DNA of 64,000 nucleotides from Bradyrhizobium cajani. Its GTDB lineage: Bacteria; Pseudomonadota; Alphaproteobacteria; Rhizobiales; Xanthobacteraceae. The position numbers were made by a program, and so were the translations under genes. Location: positions 124,001 to 188,000 of the forward strand of contig NZ_WQNE01000003.1 in NCBI RefSeq assembly GCF_009759665.1, given 5' to 3'. The notes beneath the pieces were generated by a model that had not been told where the DNA came from, did not search any database, and saw only the letters and a program-made list of their open reading frames with translations. Positions 26,631-35,290 of the stretch are shown one piece after another. Positions within the stretch are counted from its first letter, which is position 1. Every line of letters begins with the position of its first letter.

Positions 26631-26780
26631 CTACCGGCAGGACAGTCCCGCGTCGATCGTGGTCCAGAAGCCGCAATGTTCCGGCGCGAGCTGTGGCGCG
26701 CCGGCGCGGGCTTCGAACAGGAAGATCGCGACGGTGAAGACGATCAGTGCGGAGGCGAACAGGACGATGCGATTGCGCAT
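26631..26780 (-). CDS. Small single-pass membrane or secreted peptide
   Basis: 49 residues. ATG 26780 is followed by a positively charged start (MRNR), an 18-residue hydrophobic helix (about 5-22) and a short soluble part with two cysteines (EHCGFW and LSCR). A predicted cleavage after ARA is possible. The cysteine pair and clean signal-like segment argue for a real gene; the lack of a good ribosome site argues against. Function unknown. Confidence 0.5.
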   Translation of the reverse strand: MRNRIVLFASALIVFTVAIFLFEARAGAPQLAPEHCGFWTTIDAGLSCR

Positions 26781-26953
26781 GGAGGATGCGTTTAATCGAC
26801 ATCATGGTCGAATGATGGCGTTGCCACGTGTTGAAACCGGCGCCGCGCGCGATCCGTAGATTCCCGGTCGGCCATCATGGTCCGTGCAGGGCGGTGGTCG
26901 ATGCGGGGCTGTCCGCCTGACGTTGTTCCTCGGGCGGCCCCGCTTGGAGATTC

Positions 26954-27036
26954 GTAGCCCGGATGGAGCGCAGCGTAATCCGGGAAGGTCGAAGTTGCGG
27001 CACGACCCCGGATGTCGCTGCGCTCATCCGGGCTAC
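26954..27036. repeat. Inverted repeat, gtagcccggatggagcgcagcg family, copy 2
   Basis: Arms gtagcccggatgagcg-like on the left and cgctcatccgggctac on the right, as at 14010-14095. It ends 11 bases before the stop codon of the hydrolase gene. The rest of 26781-26953 shows nothing recognisable. Confidence 0.8.
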
Positions 27037-27046
27037 GACACTACCA

Positions 27047-27871
27047 CTACCGCCTCAGCCACTCCGCGACTTCCTTCTGCGATTCCGCACGCGCCTGCGC
27101 ATCCGTGCCCAGATGGCCGCGGTCGGGCGCGGCGGCATCGGTACTGCCGGCGAGTGCATGCAGCGGCGTGTTGGCGCGGTCGAAATCGTGATAGGCGCCG
27201 GGATAGACCACGATGCGCGCGAGCGCACTGCGGCCGTGGGCGCCGTCCACCATCTGGCGGCAGGCCGGCGGCGACGACACGTCGTCATTGGCGCCGATCA
27301 GCACCAGGGTCGGCACCCGCGTGCTCCAGCCGAGCCCGGCGGAAATCCGGCAGTCCGGATAGAACGCGATCGCGGCGCGAAAGTCGGGGGTGGCATCGCG
27401 CGCCGCGCTCTGCGGACGCACGGCCCAGAGCAGCGCGCTCGCGCCATTCGCCCAGCCCATCAGGCTGACGCGGCTGCGCGCCACCCAAGTCTGCTTCATC
27501 AGCCAGGCGCGCGACGCCGCGATGTCGGCGACGCGCTCGCGCCGCGCCTTGACGTGCGTCTCCTTGACGCGGCATTGCGGCCCGAGCTCGCGCGAGCCGT
27601 AGCTGTCAGGCAGCAGCACGGCATGGCCGGCCTTGAGCAGGCGCTCGGCCCAGTCGCGATAGCGCGGCAGGACGGAATCGGAATGACCACTGAGCCCGTC
27701 GCAGCCATGCAGCGCGATCACGACCGGAAACGGCCCCTCGCCCTCGGGCTTGTAGAGCTGCGCATGCAGGACGCTGGATGCCAGCGGAATCTCGACCTGC
27801 TGCGGCACCGGCACGGCGCGCGCGGCCGACATCAGGAGCATCAGGAACAGCGCGGTCAGTCGAAGGCGCAT
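27047..27871 (-). CDS. Secreted dienelactone-hydrolase-like protein with Ala at the nucleophile position
   Basis: 274 residues with a signal peptide ending SAARA-V. The alpha/beta-hydrolase fold of the DLH family is visible: ALHGCDGL near the oxyanion strand, then the nucleophile elbow, an acid in GANDDVSS and a histidine in GAYHDFD. At the elbow the sequence is MGWANGA, so position 141 is alanine where the family has Cys or Ser. The reading is unambiguous (codon GCG). It may be inactive as a hydrolase or bind a ligand only. Confidence 0.85.
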   Translation of the reverse strand: MRLRLTALFLMLLMSAARAVPVPQQVEIPLASSVLHAQLYKPEGEGPFPVVIALHGCDGLSGHSDSVLPRYRDWAERLLKAGHAVLLPDSYGSRELGPQCRVKETHVKARRERVADIAASRAWLMKQTWVARSRVSLMGWANGASALLWAVRPQSAARDATPDFRAAIAFYPDCRISAGLGWSTRVPTLVLIGANDDVSSPPACRQMVDGAHGRSALARIVVYPGAYHDFDRANTPLHALAGSTDAAAPDRGHLGTDAQARAESQKEVAEWLRR

Positions 27872-28047
27872 CGGTCTCTGCGTCAAGATCCTTCGCCCAA
27901 GCACTATCACGCGGGAACGGCGGCAAAACATCACAAACCGGTGGGTTTACCGGGCGGACAAGCCACCCTATCTATGCTACATCCAGCCCGACACATCGTG
28001 CCCTCCAGGGTTTTCCACGGAGAGGCCTTCCACGGAGACTTTCGACC

Positions 28048-28272
28048 GTGCTGAACAAGTTCGGCCCCTCGGGCCATGGCGAAGCGCAGGTGCAATATCT
28101 CGATGGCGATTTCCGCGTGATCTCGCCGGGGACCTATGTGCGCTGCGCGATCACCGATACGCGGATCCCGCTCGACGAATTGAAATACTGGAGCGTGGAC
28201 CTGCAAGAGGCCTATGCCACGCCCACCGCGGTGCTCCAGCGGCATTACCCGGACGCGCTGAAGCAGTCGTGA
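28048..28272 (+). CDS. DUF2093 family protein
   Basis: 74 residues from GTG 28048. The conserved pattern of this alphaproteobacterial family is complete: GEAQVQYLDGDFRVISPG, VRCAITDTRIPLDELKYWSV, then LQEAY. One cysteine is present. It is cytoplasmic, with no signal. The role is not known. GGAG lies about 11 bases upstream of the GTG. Confidence 0.85.
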   Translation: MLNKFGPSGHGEAQVQYLDGDFRVISPGTYVRCAITDTRIPLDELKYWSVDLQEAYATPTAVLQRHYPDALKQS

Positions 28273-28278
28273 TCTTGC

Positions 28279-28402
28279 AGGGTGGGCGAAGGCGCGTAGC
28301 GCCGTGCCCACCATCCTTCCACGATCGCGACGAACAAGGTGGGCACGCTTCCGCCTTCGCTCTCCGAGCTTCGGCGGACAAGGCGCTTTGCCCACCCTAC
28401 GA
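28279..28402. repeat. Inverted repeat, gtagggtgggcaaagcg family
   Basis: Begins agggtgggcg and ends gcccaccctac, with an internal gtgcccacc / ggtgggcac pair. Relatives are at 28841-28876 (partial) and 35191-35285. Confidence 0.8.
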
Positions 28403-28426
28403 GACCGAGCTTGTGGCATCGCCCGG

Positions 28427-28729
28427 CTATTGCGGCTCGGGACCATCGCGGCCCACGCACGTCTTGATAAAACCCTTCCGGGCTTCGCCGACCACCTTCT
28501 GATCGATCGCCTGCTTCAGGCAGTCGACCCGCGCCTGCGCCATGCAGAGCTGCAGCTGGTCGCGCTTGTCCTGTCCATTAAGGCTAGCCGTCGTGGCGAG
28601 ACACGTCACGCGCTTGGTCGCGGGAACCGGGACCGTGGTGGGAGCAGCCGACGGCGTCGTTTGTGCAAGCACCGGCGCGACAATCAGACACACGAGGCTG
28701 GCGGCGACGGCGGCGGACGGCAGGTTCAT
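28427..28729 (-). CDS. Small secreted PsiF-like protein
   Basis: 100 residues. A signal peptide (about 1-23, ending VLAQ), then a Pro/Thr linker, then a helical region with four cysteines arranged as in PsiF repeats (CLATT...LCMAQ...CLKQA...FIKTCVG). PsiF was first seen as phosphate-starvation-inducible in E. coli; no biochemical role is known. AGGAG stands seven bases before the ATG. Confidence 0.75.
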   Translation of the reverse strand: MNLPSAAVAASLVCLIVAPVLAQTTPSAAPTTVPVPATKRVTCLATTASLNGQDKRDQLQLCMAQARVDCLKQAIDQKVVGEARKGFIKTCVGRDGPEPQ

Positions 28730-28840
28730 CGAATTCTCCTGATCGGTTGAGATCGATAGAGATCTTGCGATGAATGTCGCCTGAATGGCGGGGTGGACAA
28801 ACCGTAAGGATGCCGACCACATCACCGCGAATTCGAAAAG

Positions 28841-28876
28841 GGATGGTGGGAACGCTGCGCTTTGCCCACCCTACGA
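28841..28876. repeat. Partial copy, gtagggtgggcaaagcg family
   Basis: Only the right part (gctttgcccaccctac) and a short left arm (gatggtggg) remain. It ends three bases before the stop codon of lpxK. Confidence 0.65.
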
Positions 28877-28878
28877 CA

Positions 28879-29895
28879 TCATCGCCGGCTGAACCTGCGC
28901 TCGCGCGCCTTGTAGAGATGGTCGCCGATCAGTTGCCGAAGCGCGGCCGGGTCGTCGAATTCGAGCTGGACGGCGAACGGCACGATGTCATCAGGCACAT
29001 CCGCGCGGCCGCGCAGGCGCGCAAGGTCCTTTTCCGTCGTCACCAGCGTGAGCTGCTCGCGCTGCGCTTCTGCCACGAGCGCGGCGATCTCGTTGTGCGA
29101 GAACATGTGATGGTCGGCAAAGGCACGCGTGCGCACGACCTCGATGCCGCTGGCGCGAAGCGTGCGGAAGAAGCGCCCGGGATCGCCGATGCCGGCGAAG
29201 GCAAAGACCCGCTTGCCGAGGAGCTGCGCGAGCGAGGTGGCATTCGGCTTCAGCCGCGCGCGCAGCTCCGGCTTGTCGCGCTTGGCAAGCTCGGCCGCGA
29301 CATCGTTCGCGGCACGTCCGTCGCCGATCAGAACCAGCGCGTCGGTGCGCGCGAGCTGCGCCTTCAGCGGCGCGCGCAGGGGACCGGCGGGAAACACCTT
29401 GCCGTTGCCGAGGCCCCGCTCGCTGTCGATCACGATCAGGGACGTATCCTTGAACAGTTGCGGATTCTGGAAGCCGTCGTCCATCAGGATCACGGTGGCG
29501 CCTTGCGACTTCGCCAGCGCGACGCCGTCGAGGCGGTCGCGCGCGACCGCGACCGGGACCTCGCGCGCCATCATCAGCGGCTCGTCGCCGACATCGGAAG
29601 CGGTGTGACGCGCGCGGTCGACCATCACCGGACCCTTCAGGCGTCCGCCGTAGCCGCGGCTGAGCACCACCGGCGTCTCGCCGAGCTCGCGCAAGAACCT
29701 GGTGAGCGACAGCACGGTCGGGGTCTTGCCGGCGCCGCCGACAAGGTAGTTGCCGACGCAGATCACGGGGATGCCGGCGTCTACGCCTTTGCGCGCCATG
29801 CGCCGCTCGGTGATCGCGCCGTAGAGCGCACCCAACGGCCGTAACGCGTGCGATTTGAAGGAACGTGGCCGGTACCAGAAGGCCGGCTCACGCAT
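28879..29895 (-). CDS. lpxK: Tetraacyldisaccharide 4'-kinase
   Basis: 338 residues. It phosphorylates the 4' position of the lipid A precursor at the inner membrane. The Walker A loop is GGAGKTPT (53-60), preceded by CVGNYLV, and MDDGFQN is the family's second signature. The start overlaps the end of waaA by eight bases, so the two are translated from one mRNA in the order waaA, lpxK. Confidence 0.95.
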   Translation of the reverse strand: MREPAFWYRPRSFKSHALRPLGALYGAITERRMARKGVDAGIPVICVGNYLVGGAGKTPTVLSLTRFLRELGETPVVLSRGYGGRLKGPVMVDRARHTASDVGDEPLMMAREVPVAVARDRLDGVALAKSQGATVILMDDGFQNPQLFKDTSLIVIDSERGLGNGKVFPAGPLRAPLKAQLARTDALVLIGDGRAANDVAAELAKRDKPELRARLKPNATSLAQLLGKRVFAFAGIGDPGRFFRTLRASGIEVVRTRAFADHHMFSHNEIAALVAEAQREQLTLVTTEKDLARLRGRADVPDDIVPFAVQLEFDDPAALRQLIGDHLYKARERRFSRR

Positions 29896-31192
29896 TGGCG
29901 GCTCCCATCTCGATCCGCAACTGCATCAGATACGGTTCGAGCGCAATCATCGTGCGATCGAGCGCGCCGCCGAGCTGCTCGACGACGCCAGAGCCTGCGC
30001 GCTGAATCTTGTCGCGCACGGCCGGATCGGCCAGCAGCTGGCCGAGCTGCTTGACCAGCACCTCCTGCGTCTCGGCCTGCCGCGCCCCGCCGCGCCCGTC
30101 GAGCGCCTCGTAGACGTCGGCGAAGTTGAAGACGTGCGGACCATGGACGATGGCGGCACCGAGCTTGATCGCCTCGATCGGATTCTGCCCGCCATGGTGG
30201 ATCAGCGACCCGCCCATGAACACGATTCCCGAGAGGCGATAGAACAGGCCGAGCTCGCCCATGGTGTCGGCGACATAGACGTCGGTCGCGGCCGTCGGCA
30301 GCTCCTCGCGCGAGCGCAGGGCCGGCTTCAGGCCCGACGCCGTGATCAGGCCTGCGATCGAGGCGCCGCGATCCGGATGGCGCGGCACGATCACGGTCAG
30401 GAGCTGCGGGAAGAAACCGGCGAGGCTGCGATGCGCCGTGATCAGCATCTCGTCCTCGCCCGGATGGGTGGAGGCCGCCACGATGATGGGGCGCCCGCGC
30501 GTCATCGCCATCAGCCGCTCGAGCTTGGCGGGATCGGCCGGCGGCGCCGGCACGTCGAGCTTGAGATTGCCTGTGATGAGGACATCGCGGCCACCGAGCG
30601 CGGAGAAGCGCTCGGCATCCAGCTTCGACTGCGCGAGGCAGATGTCGAAGCGCGACAGCAGCGCCGAGATGGTGCCGTACAAGCGCCGCCAGCGCGGGAA
30701 GGAGCGCGGCGACATCCGCCCGTTGATCAGCACCATCGGCACCCGCCGCGCCGCGCCGGCCAGGATCAGGTTCGGCCACAGATCGGATTCGATGAACAGC
30801 GCCAGCGACGGCTTCCAATGGTCGAGGAAGCGCGCGACGTAGCGCGGGGAATCATACGGCACGTATTGGTGGATGACGTCGGGCGGAAAGCGCTTTGCCA
30901 CCACGGCAGCCGAGGTGACGGTGCCGGAGGTGAGCAGGATGCGCAGATTGAGATCGCGCAACCGCTCGATCAGCGCCGCCGCGGCCAAGACCTCGCCGAC
31001 GCTGGCGCCGTGGATCCAGACCAGCGGGCCATGCGGCCGTACGTCCCGGGACAGGCCCCGTCGTTCGCCGACGCGCGCCGGATCCTCCTTGCCCTGCTTC
31101 AGCCGGCGCTTGATCAGCGCAGGGGCCAGCGGCACCAGGCCACTCGCCAGGCGTTGATACATCCGCAGCGTCATAGGCAGCGAGTTAGACAT
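29888..31192 (-). CDS. waaA: 3-deoxy-D-manno-octulosonic acid transferase
   Basis: 434 residues. A GT-B glycosyltransferase (GT30) that adds Kdo to lipid IVA. WIHGASVGE places the catalytic glutamate at about residue 67. The C-terminal domain has GGSLIHHGGQNPIEA, which binds CMP-Kdo. The N-terminal anchor is amphipathic. ATG 31192 overlaps the stop of the acyltransferase gene. Gene order DUF374 - waaA - lpxK is common in alphaproteobacteria. Confidence 0.95.
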   Translation of the reverse strand: MSNSLPMTLRMYQRLASGLVPLAPALIKRRLKQGKEDPARVGERRGLSRDVRPHGPLVWIHGASVGEVLAAAALIERLRDLNLRILLTSGTVTSAAVVAKRFPPDVIHQYVPYDSPRYVARFLDHWKPSLALFIESDLWPNLILAGAARRVPMVLINGRMSPRSFPRWRRLYGTISALLSRFDICLAQSKLDAERFSALGGRDVLITGNLKLDVPAPPADPAKLERLMAMTRGRPIIVAASTHPGEDEMLITAHRSLAGFFPQLLTVIVPRHPDRGASIAGLITASGLKPALRSREELPTAATDVYVADTMGELGLFYRLSGIVFMGGSLIHHGGQNPIEAIKLGAAIVHGPHVFNFADVYEALDGRGGARQAETQEVLVKQLGQLLADPAVRDKIQRAGSGVVEQLGGALDRTMIALEPYLMQLRIEMGAANA

Positions 31193-31898
31193 CTTGAGGT
31201 CCCGGGCGGCCGAGCTGCGCATAGGCGCGACGGGTCGCTTCGTTCAAGGTCTCCTCCAGCTCCAGCCGCAGCGCCTCCATGGTGGCCGCGTCGGCGTCCG
31301 GAGGAACGTGAATCTCCTTGATGCCTACCAATGCGCCCCGCCCGAATGGCAAATTGATGGTGGTGCGGTCCCAGTTCTTGAGCCGGATGAAGCGGCTGGT
31401 CGCCATTGCGAAAGGCATGATCGGCCGCCCCGATTCCCGTGCCAGCATGATGATGCCGAGCCCGGCCACGCGCGAGCGCTTGGGGACATCGGCGGTCAGT
31501 GCGACATTACAACCGTCCTGAAGCGTCCGCACCATTTCCTTGAAGGCGCCGACGCCGCCCTTGCGGTGGAAGGCCCCGCCATGGTCGCCGGAACCGCGGA
31601 TGGTGCCGATGCCGAGCCGCTCGGCGGCAATCGCATTGAACTCGCCGTCGCGGTGGCGCGAGATCAGGACCCTGGCCTTGTACCAGTCCTTGTTCCTGAT
31701 GAAGGGGGTGAGGAAATGCTGGCCATGCCAGAAGGCGAAGATCGCGGGAATCTGCGGCTCGACACGCTCGTAGACGTCGGACGGATCGAACGTGAACTTG
31801 TTGGTCCGCCAGACCAAGCGCAGATATTCGGCCGCCAGGATCCCGACGGCACGCTGAAACCAGCTGCTTCGCAGCGTATTGCGAAGCAGTTTCTTCAA
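31185..31898 (-). CDS. DUF374 lysophospholipid acyltransferase-like protein
   Basis: 237 residues. An LPLAT-superfamily acyltransferase: FWHGQH (H58 in place of the HX4D histidine), RGSGDHGGAF and a later DVPKRSRVAGLG segment typical of DUF374. One N-terminal membrane anchor. Its place directly before waaA and lpxK suggests that it acylates a lipid A or related envelope lipid, but no specific chain has been assigned. It starts with an ATGA overlap with the DUF4170 gene. Confidence 0.9.
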   Translation of the reverse strand: MKKLLRNTLRSSWFQRAVGILAAEYLRLVWRTNKFTFDPSDVYERVEPQIPAIFAFWHGQHFLTPFIRNKDWYKARVLISRHRDGEFNAIAAERLGIGTIRGSGDHGGAFHRKGGVGAFKEMVRTLQDGCNVALTADVPKRSRVAGLGIIMLARESGRPIMPFAMATSRFIRLKNWDRTTINLPFGRGALVGIKEIHVPPDADAATMEALRLELEETLNEATRRAYAQLGRPGPQDV

Positions 31899-32137
31899 CG
31901 CGCCGGTTCTTGATTCGGGTCGAGCAGCCGGTGGAGATGGACGATGAAATAGCGCATCTGCGCATTGTCGACCGTGCTCTGCGCCTTGGCCCGCCAGGCG
32001 GCGTGCGCGGTCGCATAGTTCGGATAGAGGCCGACGATCTCGACGTCGTCGAGGTTCTTGAAGGTGTTGTGCTCGAGATCGACGAGCTCGCCGCCGATGA
32101 CGAGATGCAGCAGTTGTTGCGGGGCACTATCTGGCAT
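31895..32137 (-). CDS. DUF4170 family small protein
   Basis: 80 residues. A compact alpha/beta protein (LLHLVIGGEL, FKNLDDVEIVGLYPNYATAHAAWRAKAQ, MRYFIVHLHRLL) of a family seen almost only in alphaproteobacteria. GGAAGAG lies upstream of ATG 32137. It overlaps the acyltransferase start by four bases. The conserved place between a CysQ-like phosphatase and the lipid A genes suggests an accessory role there; nothing more is known. Confidence 0.87.
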   Translation of the reverse strand: MPDSAPQQLLHLVIGGELVDLEHNTFKNLDDVEIVGLYPNYATAHAAWRAKAQSTVDNAQMRYFIVHLHRLLDPNQEPAR

Positions 32138-32198
32138 GGGTTCTCTTCCTAACGGTCTGCCCGGCAAAGCAGTGTTCGACAGGCACGACGAAAGCGCT

Positions 32199-33017
32199 TT
32201 AGGCTAAGGGACGATCTCGAAAATGCGCGACAATGCCCGCATGACGATCGCGACCCGCTGCCACCAGCACCCCGTGCGCCACTTCCCGGCGGTTATAGAG
32301 GATGGATTCTCCGGAGAGGTCGCTCATCCTACCATCCGCTTCCTGCACGATCAAATCGGCCGCCGCAAGGTCCCAGTCATGGCTGTTGCCCCCCGCAAAA
32401 GCCGCATCCAGCGCGCCATGGGCGACCCGGCACAGGCGGAGCGCGAGCGAACCGATTCGCGGATGCAGCTTGATCTCGCCGGGCGACAGCTTCAGCCGCT
32501 CGACCAGTGGCTTCGGCCCGGCGACGCGGGTGAAGTCGAGCGTGGATCCGCCCGCCGCCCGCACCGGCTTGTCGTTGAGCAGCGTGCCCTGTCCGCGGGC
32601 CGCGAAGAAGAATTCGCCGCTCGTCGGCGCGAACACCGCGGCGAGGACCGGCGAGCCGTGCTCGACCAGGGCCACGCTGACGCACCAGTCGTCATGGCCA
32701 TTGAGATAGTTGCGCGTGCCGTCGATGGGATCGACGACCCAGGTCAGCCGCCGCGACAGCCGCGCCTCGTCGTCGGCGCTCTCCTCCGACAGCCAGCCGT
32801 AATCCGGCCTCGCGGCGCGCAGCCGCACTTCCAGCAGGTCGTTGACGGCGATGTCGGCTTCCGAAACCGGCGAGGACGCGCCCTTGATCCACTTCTTCAG
32901 CTCGGTGCCGAACATCGACTGCGCCAACGCGCCGGCTTCCCGCACCGTGTCCTTCAGCAGTGCCGCATCGCGCGTCAGGATGGTCTCGTCCAGGGAGTGC
33001 GCGTCAGCGTCCGCCAA
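32199..33017 (-). CDS. Inositol monophosphatase family / 3'(2'),5'-bisphosphate nucleotidase (CysQ-like)
   Basis: 272 residues. The metal-binding signature is DPIDGTRNY (D96, D99), with upstream glutamates in LSEES and a downstream SHDWDLAAADLIVQEA segment. The family removes phosphate from PAP or inositol phosphates. The start is a TTG at 33017, 10 bases after the stop of the PmbA-like gene (33004-33006); no ATG or GTG fits. Substrate not certain. Confidence 0.88.
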   Translation of the reverse strand: MADADAHSLDETILTRDAALLKDTVREAGALAQSMFGTELKKWIKGASSPVSEADIAVNDLLEVRLRAARPDYGWLSEESADDEARLSRRLTWVVDPIDGTRNYLNGHDDWCVSVALVEHGSPVLAAVFAPTSGEFFFAARGQGTLLNDKPVRAAGGSTLDFTRVAGPKPLVERLKLSPGEIKLHPRIGSLALRLCRVAHGALDAAFAGGNSHDWDLAAADLIVQEADGRMSDLSGESILYNRREVAHGVLVAAGRDRHAGIVAHFRDRPLA

Positions 33018-34395
33018 GCGTCAAACCCTCGATGCGCACCGTCGGCGCATTGATGCCGTAGCGGAACTCGAGATTGTTCGCCGGCTGCATCGACTTGAAG
33101 ATCTCGAACAGATGGCCGGCGATCGTGACCTCGCTCACGGGATAGGTGATCTCGCCGTTCTCGATCCAGAAGCCGGAGGCGCCGCGGCTGTAATCGCCGG
33201 TGACGCCGTTCACGCCGGAGCCGATCAGGTCGGTGACGTAGAAACCTTGGCTGATATCGGCGATCAATTCGGCCGGCGTCGGCGTGCCGGCTTCGAGATG
33301 CAGATTGTACGGTCCGGGCGACGGCGAGGACGAGACGCCGCGATGGGCGTGGCCGGTGGTGGTGAGGCCGAGCTCGCGCGCAGTGGCGCAGTCGAGCAGC
33401 CAGGTCGTCAGCACGCCTTCATCGACGAGCGCGATCTTCTTCACCGCGACGCCCTCGGCATCGAAGGTCTGCGAGCGCAGGCCGCGCTTGCGCAGGGGAT
33501 CGTCGACGATGCGGATGTTCTTCGCGAAGAGCTGCTGGCCGAGCTTGTCCTTCAGGAAGCTGGTCTTGCGCGCGATCGAAGCGCCGTTGATGGCGCCGAC
33601 GACATGGCCGACCAGCGAGCCGGCGACGCGCGGATCGAACACGACCGGCACCTTGCAGGTCTCGACCTTGCGTGGATTGAAGCGCGCCACGGTGCGCTCG
33701 CCGGCAGAACGGCCGACGGTTTCCGGCGACAGCAGATCGGCACCGTGCGGCGCCGAGGTGAAGTCGTAGTCGCGCTCCATGCCGGTGCCCTCGCCGGAGA
33801 TGGCAGTGGCCGAGATGCCCTGGCTGGAGCGCAGATAGGAGCCGTGGAAGCCGGTGCTGGTGACCAGCACCATGCCGCCGATGCCGGCGGAGGCCGAGGC
33901 GCCGCCGGATTTGGTCACGCCCTTCACGCCGAGCGCCGCAGCTTCGGCCGCGAGCGCGCGGCGCTCGAGCTCGGCGGTCGCGGGCACATCAGGATCAAGC
34001 AGATCGAGATCGGGGAAGTCGCGGGCGAGCAGCGCGGGATCGGCGAGGCCGACATATTTGTCGTCGGGCGCAACGCGCGCCATCGCGACCGCGCGTTCGG
34101 CGAGCTTGGTCACGGCATCGCCGCTGACGTCGTTGGTCGAGACCACCGCCTGGCGCTGGCCGACCAGCACGCGCAGCCCGACATCGTCGCCCTCGGAGCG
34201 CTCGGATTCCTCGACGCGGCCGTCACGCACCTCAACGCCTTGCGAGACGCCACGCACCGCGACCGCATCGGCCGCATCCGCGCCGGCGCGTCTGGCCGCC
34301 TCGACCAGCCGCTGCGCAAGATCGGAGAGCGCGGACTGATCGAACAGGTCGCGATTGGCTGTGGTCGAAAGCGTCGAGCTTGGTGAAGAGTTCAC
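33004..34395 (-). CDS. PmbA/TldE family metalloprotease subunit
   Basis: 463 residues. TldD/PmbA family: GVEVRDGRVEESERSE near the start, the GATSAS-like SGGASASAGIGG, and VVFDPRVAGSLVGHVVGAING and GHAHRG in the second half. The TldE/PmbA subunit usually lacks the HEXXXH zinc site of TldD, and none is seen here. The TldD partner is not in the window. GTG start at 34395 with AGGA five bases upstream. The heterodimer trims modified peptides and unfolded proteins. Confidence 0.92.
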   Translation of the reverse strand: MNSSPSSTLSTTANRDLFDQSALSDLAQRLVEAARRAGADAADAVAVRGVSQGVEVRDGRVEESERSEGDDVGLRVLVGQRQAVVSTNDVSGDAVTKLAERAVAMARVAPDDKYVGLADPALLARDFPDLDLLDPDVPATAELERRALAAEAAALGVKGVTKSGGASASAGIGGMVLVTSTGFHGSYLRSSQGISATAISGEGTGMERDYDFTSAPHGADLLSPETVGRSAGERTVARFNPRKVETCKVPVVFDPRVAGSLVGHVVGAINGASIARKTSFLKDKLGQQLFAKNIRIVDDPLRKRGLRSQTFDAEGVAVKKIALVDEGVLTTWLLDCATARELGLTTTGHAHRGVSSSPSPGPYNLHLEAGTPTPAELIADISQGFYVTDLIGSGVNGVTGDYSRGASGFWIENGEITYPVSEVTIAGHLFEIFKSMQPANNLEFRYGINAPTVRIEGLTLGGR

Positions 34396-34661
34396 GAACG
34401 AAATCCTGTTGGGGCGGGGGGTTCGGGACCGGAACCCACAGATGTGCCCGATTGGCGCGGACTTCAAGCATTTTCGGCCGCAAAAAGCTCAGATTCGCAG
34501 ATTGCGCGCAACGTCTCGTCAATCATGCGCGCCAAGGTCTTGTCAATCATGAGCAGCAAGTGACGCGGGGTTAACCAGCCTTTTTAAGCGGTTTCGGGAC
34601 GGCGCGCGCTAAGGTCCTCGCATCGACCGGGAACATAATCCCGGCGGGGAGAACTAAAGCC

Positions 34662-35180
34662 GTGAGGCGTCAAACAGCAACATGCGGGGTCACTCCCGCC
34701 GGGTCGAGCCGCAACCTGCGGCTCGACCCTCTTTCCCTTCCGGTCCGCTTCGATGCGCACGACCCGCGCGCCGACGGATACACCAGGCAGATCGAGCTTC
34801 ATCGCGAGCGCGTCGTGCTGCGCCGTGCCGTCCGCGGCATGCAGATGGCGATCAACGTGCGCGTCAGCGACTTCACCGGCGTCGCGCTGCGCGGCAACGA
34901 CGAGGCGCAGATCCTCGTCCTCGTCCATCGCGATCCCTCGCTCTCCGTTCCGCTGCTGGTCAGCGCCGACGCCGACGAGATCGCAGAAGCCTGGGCGATC
35001 TGGAGCGATATCTTCGCGCTACCGCAACTCGACGAAGGTGCACGCAAGCCCGCAGCACGCCGTCGCCGCTGCAACGCGATCCGTGCCCGCCGTCCGAAAT
35101 TCCTGATGCGCCGCCGCGCCGGCATTGCGCGCGAACTTCCGGTTCACCAGGGCGAACGCGAGATCATCGCAAGGAACTGA
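34662..35180 (+). CDS. Unknown cytoplasmic protein (DUF6101-like)
   Basis: 172 residues from GTG 34662. A basic beta-rich protein: FDAHDPRADGYTRQIELHRERVVLRR, then VRVSDFTGVALRGNDEAQILVLVHRDPSLSVPL, acidic helix, and a strongly basic C-terminal tail (KPAARRRRC, KFLMRRRAG). It resembles a family of unknown function seen in Bradyrhizobium. The basic tail might bind nucleic acid. No partner gene. GGGGAG lies 14 bases before the start. Confidence 0.75.
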   Translation: MRRQTATCGVTPAGSSRNLRLDPLSLPVRFDAHDPRADGYTRQIELHRERVVLRRAVRGMQMAINVRVSDFTGVALRGNDEAQILVLVHRDPSLSVPLLVSADADEIAEAWAIWSDIFALPQLDEGARKPAARRRRCNAIRARRPKFLMRRRAGIARELPVHQGEREIIARN

Positions 35181-35190
35181 GCGCGATGCC

Positions 35191-35285
35191 GTAGGGCGGG
35201 CAAAGCGCAAGCGTGCCCACCTCTTCTGTCGCAATCCTGGAAAGATGGTGGGCACGGCGCAAGAGCGCGCCTTTGCCCACCCTAC
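35191..35285. repeat. Inverted repeat, gtagggtgggcaaagcg family, copy 3
   Basis: Outer arms gtagggcgggcaaag and ctttgcccaccctac with inner gtgcccacc / ggtgggcac. It fills the gap between two convergent genes and ends six bases before the ubiA stop. Confidence 0.85.
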
Positions 35286-35290
35286 GACAG

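Noticed and set aside
26614..26805. 63-residue Arg-rich minus-strand frame
   Set aside because: The overlapping frame 26631-26780 gives a signal-like helix and two cysteines, which is more protein-like.
29855..31321. Long plus-strand open frame opposite waaA and the lpxK junction
   Set aside because: It crosses real gene boundaries and has antisense composition.
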